Shown here piece after piece: positions 62,401 to 64,000 of a stretch of DNA of 64,000 nt. The stretch's first letter is position 1, and the number at the start of each line of letters is the position of its first letter. The position numbers and the translations under genes are program-made. Source of the DNA: Allolobophora icterica (taxonomy: Eukaryota > Annelida > Clitellata > Crassiclitellata > Lumbricidae); NCBI GenBank assembly GCA_963556255.1, contig OY744615.1, positions 3,809,123-3,873,122 on the forward strand, given 5' to 3'. The notes under the pieces are model-generated. The model made no database searches. It saw only the letters and a list, made by a program, of their open reading frames with translations, and was not told where the DNA came from.

Positions 62401-64000
62401 CGCATCTGTTCTGTTGCTAAAAATAGTCTTTTGGTCTAATCTGACGACTTCTATAAAGCTATTATCGTTTATATACAAGGTATCAGTCCATGATCGCTAA
62501 TAAGAAGTGAAACATCAGTTTATAAAGGTTGTCCTTTGGAGAGGTGTAGATCGAAATCCAGTAGATCAGGGTCTCAGAGAACCAGAAGGCATCTTACGGT
62601 GGGTAAATAAGTAAATAATAGACGTAAAGAAGATGAAATTTCTAAAGTTTAGATCTGAATGACTTAAAAAACTGCATGGATGAGCGCAAAGAGCCACGCA
62701 TAGCTACGGACCAGTCACCCAAAACGACCGACAGCCCAACATCTATCTGATGGCAAATGGTAGGATCATAAAAGTACAGTAAGCGAAATTGTCTTAACTT
62801 GCGATCAGTTGAATATGTACAATAATCTGGAAAACCTGTACAAGCGCGGGTATACTTCCGATCGATGTAATAGAAGTCGTTAGCTTAGAACAGATCAACA
62901 GATAATCAGAGAACTCGATGGCAGTTGACTTACACGCAGATTCCTCTAGAATCGTAACAGCCAATGCATTGGCGTTTTGTTCGGCGAACTTCTCTCGAAC
63001 TTGTGACAACTTAGTCTGCCAATCCACTCCTACAAGCACAATCTAGCAACGAAATACGTGGATTGTTCCAAATATGTCTACATAAGAACAATAAATACAC
63101 AATATATGTACACATGCATCACATTTATACTACCATTATTTTAATCTACTTACTTAATAACTTGTTTTCTTACCTAACTGCTTAATTATTTTGTACTAAG
63201 GCAGAAATTAAGAAAATCAGACGAAAATAATATTTGTTTTATTTGCTTACTTATCTACCTATTTATATGCCTACTAATCTACTTACTAAATCAATTACAT
63301 ATGCATACATGGATACATAAGTATCTATGCATACATACTATACATGCATACCTACCTACTCTGCTCTTATTTCCTTTTCATACTTACCTAGTTACTTATT
63401 TTTGAACTGGTATTAAAACGAAGGAATCACTAAAGCAGAAATAAATTCCAACAATCGGAAGAGGAGAATTATTTTGATTGGGAAACTATGCTGGAGGAGG
63501 TGGACTTTTATTCAGCTATTATTAAAAGTTTGGTTGTTACCTTAATAATCCATTAATTATCCATCCAATAATCCTTATTTAACGATCCTCATGATAAAAA
63601 AAGTAATGCCTAAGGCAATCATTTGCAATATGCGAATACCATCGCAGACAGGACATGTCAAGAACAGGTAAGGTTCCGATACCTAATGTCGTAGTTTTCA
63701 CAGTCGGCTTAAGCCCTGAAAACTCAATTCATTTCAATGGCATCTCAAGAATATTGCGACATATATTTTTACTGCATTCTACGTGAACTATAAACTGACA
63801 TAAATACAATGAAATGAAACAATGACATAAGAATATGTGGTGAAGTGTGCCACGTGATTAGCGGCATACCTGCAAAGTCAATGGTGTGAACGAAAGGCGG
63901 ATTGTTAGGTCGAGGGGGTCGATCTGGGTCCGTCCAGATGATGTCCACAAGATCTAAGTCCATTTCGACGAGTGTAGCTTTGCCCAAAAGAGCCTTCTCA
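44268..64000 (-). CDS. XPNPEP2-like: Xaa-Pro aminopeptidase (aminopeptidase P, XPNPEP2-like), copy B; 3' two thirds, 5' exons outside window
   Basis: Tandem paralogue of copy A. Exons (minus strand): 64000-63870 (cut by the window edge), 63029-62934, 62055-61977, 60607-60499, 60205-60098, 58756-58670, 58145-58095, 57123-57062, 56180-56022, 55532-55472, 54421-54352, 53807-53703, 45788-45717, 45319-45243, 44917-44819, 44492-44268 (stop). Every junction read keeps frame. The catalytic pita-bread domain is complete: LLDSGGQY and DGTTDVTRT supply two Asp ligands, [10 protein letters not shown] the His, EPGYYED and GIRLET the two Glu. The C-terminus ends in about 20 mostly hydrophobic residues after a Ser-rich spacer, as in GPI-attachment signals and as known for XPNPEP2. 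The intron between 53703 and 45788 is inflated by an antisense LTR retrotransposon. No lesion is seen, so a working enzyme is likely if the outside exons are intact. Confidence 0.95.
44819..44917 (-). CDS. Copy B exon 20 ([17 protein letters not shown])
   Basis: 33 codons, phase 0 on both sides. The LVPYxxNLID block is the end of the catalytic domain. Confidence 0.92.
45243..45319 (-). CDS. Copy B exon 19 (EPGYYED, GIRLET)
   Basis: 77 nt, phase 1 in and phase 0 out. Contains both catalytic Glu ligands. Donor GTTGGA. Confidence 0.94.
45717..45788 (-). CDS. Copy B exon 18 ([19 protein letters not shown])
   Basis: 72 nt, phase 1 in and out. Follows the 7.9-kb intron carrying the LTR element. 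Confidence 0.9.
45918..45980. repeat. (ATTC)n with retroposon-like 3' end
   Basis: Six ATTC units followed by acatttatatagcgcttctt, like the tatagcgcc tails of the L2/CR1 and SINE copies in this window. Confidence 0.5.
46470..46944 (+). repeat. 5' LTR (475 bp)
   Basis: Begins tgtgaactgag and ends gggttgaca. Contains the tandem-like gtatatatttag/gtatatgtatatatg region and the palindrome ggccggccgatatcggc. I see no difference from the 3' LTR. Confidence 0.97.
46945..47344 (+). other. Retrotransposon leader with primer-binding region and short repeats
   Basis: Just after the 5' LTR comes ttggtggcagtgacgg, where the tRNA primer site is expected; I cannot name the tRNA. From 46968 to 47085 ggataaa-ctcacggt units repeat about six times, then gataaaagaatttacaacggt-like units repeat about four times. 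No gene. Confidence 0.7.
47345..52828 (+). CDS. gag-pol: Gag-Pol polyprotein of Gmr1-like Gypsy element (1827 aa)
   Basis: One open frame. Residues about 75-330 form a highly charged coiled coil with four perfect 11-residue repeats ([11 protein letters not shown] type). Gag core about 335-540; CCHC knuckle [14 protein letters not shown] at about 599-612; aspartic protease LSDSGAE at about 711. The integrase follows: HHCC zinc domain at about 979-1022, DDE residues at about 1050 (MTMDLVGP), 1110 (TSDQGTNF) and 1145 (GLVERWNQ). Then RT with YVDD at about 1561-1564, and RNase H with Asp, Glu, Asp at about 1710, 1751 and 1777. Integrase before RT is reversed from ordinary Gypsy elements and is the mark of the Gmr1 group. 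No stop or frameshift, so it may be active. Gag-Pol ratio control is not evident, as there is no frameshift between gag and pol. Confidence 0.95.
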   Translation: MEKLSAERQADIKKMSTERLKQRLLKAGFKDEQLEGMSRGDMIQELAEVWVKEEVEEEGAVGGTVEKAIEKPPAPMSMEMLMQWMMMKEDREEKRRQEEKDREEKRRQEEKDREEKRRQEEKEREEKRRQEEKELRQEEKEREDRRRQEEKELRQEAERVRQDELRLQREKEEKAELARQEELRLQREREDKAEQVRKAELELQKNQFEIQLEQLKRDREDAERRRLEQMIEFEKARKSDEEVRQQQIEAKRMREEEKEKARTLELERAEQIRQEELKFQKESLEKAEAERQERLKLEKSKLTLKETQMREEREAERRKQQESETLVSKIKKIGDAMKHVLPQMPTDMMEVPLYFETVENAFRSFAVEKPFWVKLLLPLMTPKARTVLNRLSFDDLDNYDRVKQHLLKEFKLTSREYRARFVDAKKTTEETYTMFTARLKNLLNYYVRSRNVNREYDTLFDLLVADKLKECLPPGPLQFVLSKEGTDCLQASAVADLADIHVNNRIGFAIPNINSYHSQRSVNQSQSGKWKSNPETGSQFKGKEVKANVPVPNETREVAFGRQGFNKSSAPFAKREGNTSFTQYKRYEGNEQRGMVVKRCHNCGSDKHLVKFCPVPVAAASSSRNQEHTRVNLIQVVSDTGNQTTGQENQETEVKSVMKCRIQKEILLDAEVQREVIGKDDNRILKKSFLQYVEVEIRAVDGKEPVKVKALSDSGAEIPVISEELLEGMKVEQIGKVNLQCVAGDAIPAKLVKVDVRLCGSDVEEGGFPRKIQCSLTPYVTLMCASIAKMGSTERFLLHPEIIAELKAVPQMKVKTIQGDVSVRANVMTRAQSRKQEMVDVDEKSETESSSDEENESNEQRSLSRDGVTSEINEQEMAACENGTLNETEEDNECDVGIGDLYRDEEMDEEQKVQIADSRKFEEQQRKDESLKPWWKLAQEKESEFCVINGLLHKKYQILDQTIYQLVLPKERRIKVMELAHESVFGGHLGEEKTRERIKLSFVWPKMRRDIVKFCKSCEKCQLKARSLVMDRVPITPVSREEVAFRRMTMDLVGPIDPVSAAGHKYCLCIVDSCTRWPTIFLLKSLTAKAVCEALMELFMNVGVPSVITSDQGTNFTASLTREFLNLMGCSPRFDTPGHPEAAGLVERWNQTFKKMIHHVIIDNPRKWHKIIPFTVWALREVPNATTGVSPYMLVYGKIPRGPLAILKESWTREINLPPHVGVKPEKYLKELKENMEKALLFAESYSREKQLQYTNQYNKRAKHKEFEAGEKVIVLYPTSTNKLISRWHGPCTIIHRRSKYSYLVDMGENGRRIIHANKIRKYVTRALSCGLIVEEDEDFGSVVELPMRNEVQDDKNSLNLDPEQISHLTVTQQEQLLKVLNKYCDRFSEKPGLCTLVEHEIELKPGFRGKEFAAYRIPLIYRAEVERQIKEMLKTNIIKPSSSRMASPLVIVKKKDGSLRLACDYRYINSFTVDCKYPMPIVRDVLNKVGKSNVISILDCRSAYWTCPVKQSDQWKTAFVTHNGLYEFTRVPFGMINSGRTFVKAINLVLQPISDFAEPYVDDIAVHSDSWKVHLQHLDAFLMQMRLHNVTLNLKKCIFGKSEVRFIGHVVGSGKIKMNPDRIESLTNLKIPETRKQVKQLLGFFNYYRQFIKDFAQIAKPLSDLTSKRVSDKIDWTVEHQQAFDLLKEAVRSKVVLYVFEVGKPFNLYCDSSDFAVGAVLTQMDDKGIERPVSFISQKLTDTQKRWATVEKEAYAIVWALNKLKEIIIGSKIFIFTDHNPLTYLTESMSKSAKLVRWALALQTFDVEVKYKKGRLNIIADCLSRL
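52932..52950 (+). other. Polypurine tract
   Basis: agaaaaaggaaggaggtaa directly before the 3' LTR; primes plus-strand DNA synthesis in LTR elements. Confidence 0.85.
52951..53425 (+). repeat. 3' LTR (475 bp)
   Basis: Same length and, as far as I can read, same sequence as the 5' LTR. Confidence 0.97.
53703..53807 (-). CDS. Copy B exon 17 ([15 protein letters not shown])
   Basis: 105 nt, phase 1 in and out. Holds the metal-binding His block. The retrotransposon starts 273 bases to its left, in the next intron. Confidence 0.95.
54352..54421 (-). CDS. Copy B exon 16 ([21 protein letters not shown])
   Basis: 70 nt, phase 0 in and phase 1 out, donor GTAGGT. Matches the AYTxVLxGNIDL helix of XPNPEP2. 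Confidence 0.92.
54753..55149. mobile_element. hAT-like MITE 3 (397 bp)
   Basis: Ends CATAGGTGCCGAC and GTCGGCGCCTATG are inverted repeats, flanked by 8-bp repeats tccgaggc/gccgaggc (one mismatch). Shares an internal segment (tgacaagaa...ttttctttctccgaaaat) with MITE 2 at 30291-30753. Confidence 0.82.
55472..55532 (-). CDS. Copy B exon 15 ([13 protein letters not shown])
   Basis: 61 nt, phase 2 in and phase 0 out. Contains the second metal-binding Asp. Acceptor TTGTAG, donor GTTAGA. Confidence 0.92.
56022..56180 (-). CDS. Copy B exon 14 ([17 protein letters not shown]...LLDSGGQY)
   Basis: 159 nt. Copy B keeps the usual Gly-Pro at the GPHAAIIHY turn, where copy A has Gly-Lys. Confidence 0.93.
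56560..56645. repeat. 24-bp minisatellite, four copies
   Basis: Unit ttttaaacatttgtcaccag plus agaa, nearly perfect, in an intron of copy B. Confidence 0.92.
57062..57123 (-). CDS. Copy B exon 13 ([14 protein letters not shown])
   Basis: 62 nt; donor GTACGA rather than the GTAAGG of copy A. Confidence 0.92.
57153..57250. repeat. Purine-rich repeat in copy B
   Basis: Short counterpart of the 490-bp array at 1922-2411 in copy A. Confidence 0.85.
57251..58061. other. Intron 12 of copy B, insertion-like stretch
   Basis: Unique to copy B at this place; ends with tcttatcttatctta near 57850, a LINE-type tail. No coding sequence recognised. Confidence 0.5.
58095..58145 (-). CDS. Copy B exon 12 ([17 protein letters not shown])
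   Basis: 17 codons, phase 0 on both sides; one residue differs from copy A (Leu to Phe). Confidence 0.92.
58670..58756 (-). CDS. Copy B exon 11 ([20 protein letters not shown])
   Basis: 29 codons, phase 0 on both sides. Confidence 0.92.
59130..59760. repeat. Degenerate AT-rich tandem repeat in copy B
   Basis: Counterpart of the array at 4780-5290, between exons 11 and 10, built from the same aaatggtaaaattg-like units but longer and diverged. Confidence 0.7.
60098..60205 (-). CDS. Copy B exon 10 ([13 protein letters not shown]...[13 protein letters not shown])
   Basis: 36 codons, phase 0 on both sides, matching copy A exon 10 with a few amino-acid changes. Confidence 0.88.
60499..60607 (-). 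CDS. Copy B exon 9
   Basis: 109 nt. An hAT-like MITE lies only 39 bases upstream of this exon, beside its acceptor. Confidence 0.88.
60647..61031. mobile_element. hAT-like MITE 4 (385 bp)
   Basis: Begins CAGGGCATATTTTAA and ends TTAAAATATGCACTG; 8-bp duplication tcatcagc at 60639-60646 and 61032-61039. Copy A has a single tcagtg-type empty site at 6200-6205. Inside are repeated gtcccagtag and aaaggtcatgaac units. Confidence 0.93.
61977..62055 (-). CDS. Copy B exon 8 ([20 protein letters not shown])
   Basis: 79 nt, same phases as copy A; differs from it by several substitutions. Confidence 0.93.
62934..63029 (-). CDS. Copy B exon 7 ([12 protein letters not shown])
   Basis: Same length, phases and sequence as the copy A exon; part of the identical tract described under findings. 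Confidence 0.93.
63870..64000 (-). CDS. Copy B exon 6, cut by window end ([15 protein letters not shown])
   Basis: Equivalent of copy A 9275-9421; by that length its acceptor should lie about 16 bases beyond the window. Confidence 0.92.

Overview
This window is metazoan nuclear DNA: phased introns with GT/AG borders, tRNA-derived SINEs, LINEs, hAT-like MITEs, long microsatellites, a Ty3/Gypsy element and a Maverick/Polinton. Repeat types suggest a marine invertebrate; I cannot name the species.

Host backbone: two tandem, head-to-tail copies, both on the minus strand, of one intron-rich gene for a secreted, probably GPI-anchored Xaa-Pro aminopeptidase (aminopeptidase P, XPNPEP2-like). Copy A has its signal-peptide exon at 40.59 kb and runs left to at least 1.25 kb, so its last exons lie outside the window. 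Copy B enters from the right edge and ends with a stop at 44268. The two copies together show nearly the whole gene: signal peptide, creatinase-type N-terminal domains, the pita-bread catalytic domain with all five metal ligands, and a hydrophobic C-terminal tail. I traced 14 exons in copy A and 16 in copy B, with matching phases except between the first two exons of copy A.

The introns are full of mobile DNA. Intron 4 of copy A holds a LINE fragment split by a 17.4-kb Polinton (11049-28421, 248/249-bp terminal inverted repeats, flanking ctccc). From left to right the Polinton carries a tandem repeat array, a hydrophobic membrane-type protein, a putative capsid accessory protein, a long repeat-containing fibre, maturation protease, a pX-like core protein, major capsid protein, a pVI-like protein, penton-type minor capsid protein, a coiled-coil protein, packaging ATPase, a zinc-ribbon plus phospholipase A2 protein, integrase, protein-primed DNA polymerase B and a Cys-rich protein. 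It is therefore an integrated virus-like (adintovirus-type) element. Major capsid, pX, protease and polymerase genes are broken by frameshifts, TAG codons or a lost start, while integrase, ATPase, penton, fibre and PLA2 genes remain open.

An intron of copy B carries a 7-kb LTR retrotransposon (46470-53425) with 475-bp LTRs that I read as identical, a gctgt target duplication and one uninterrupted 1827-codon gag-pol ORF in the unusual order protease-integrase-RT-RNase H (Gmr1-like Gypsy). Other repeats include an RLE-type LINE (30.8-33.1 kb), two further LINE fragments (38.0-39.5 kb), four hAT-like MITEs, one G/C-run MITE, SINEs, and large (ATTG)n, (GT)n and mixed trinucleotide arrays.
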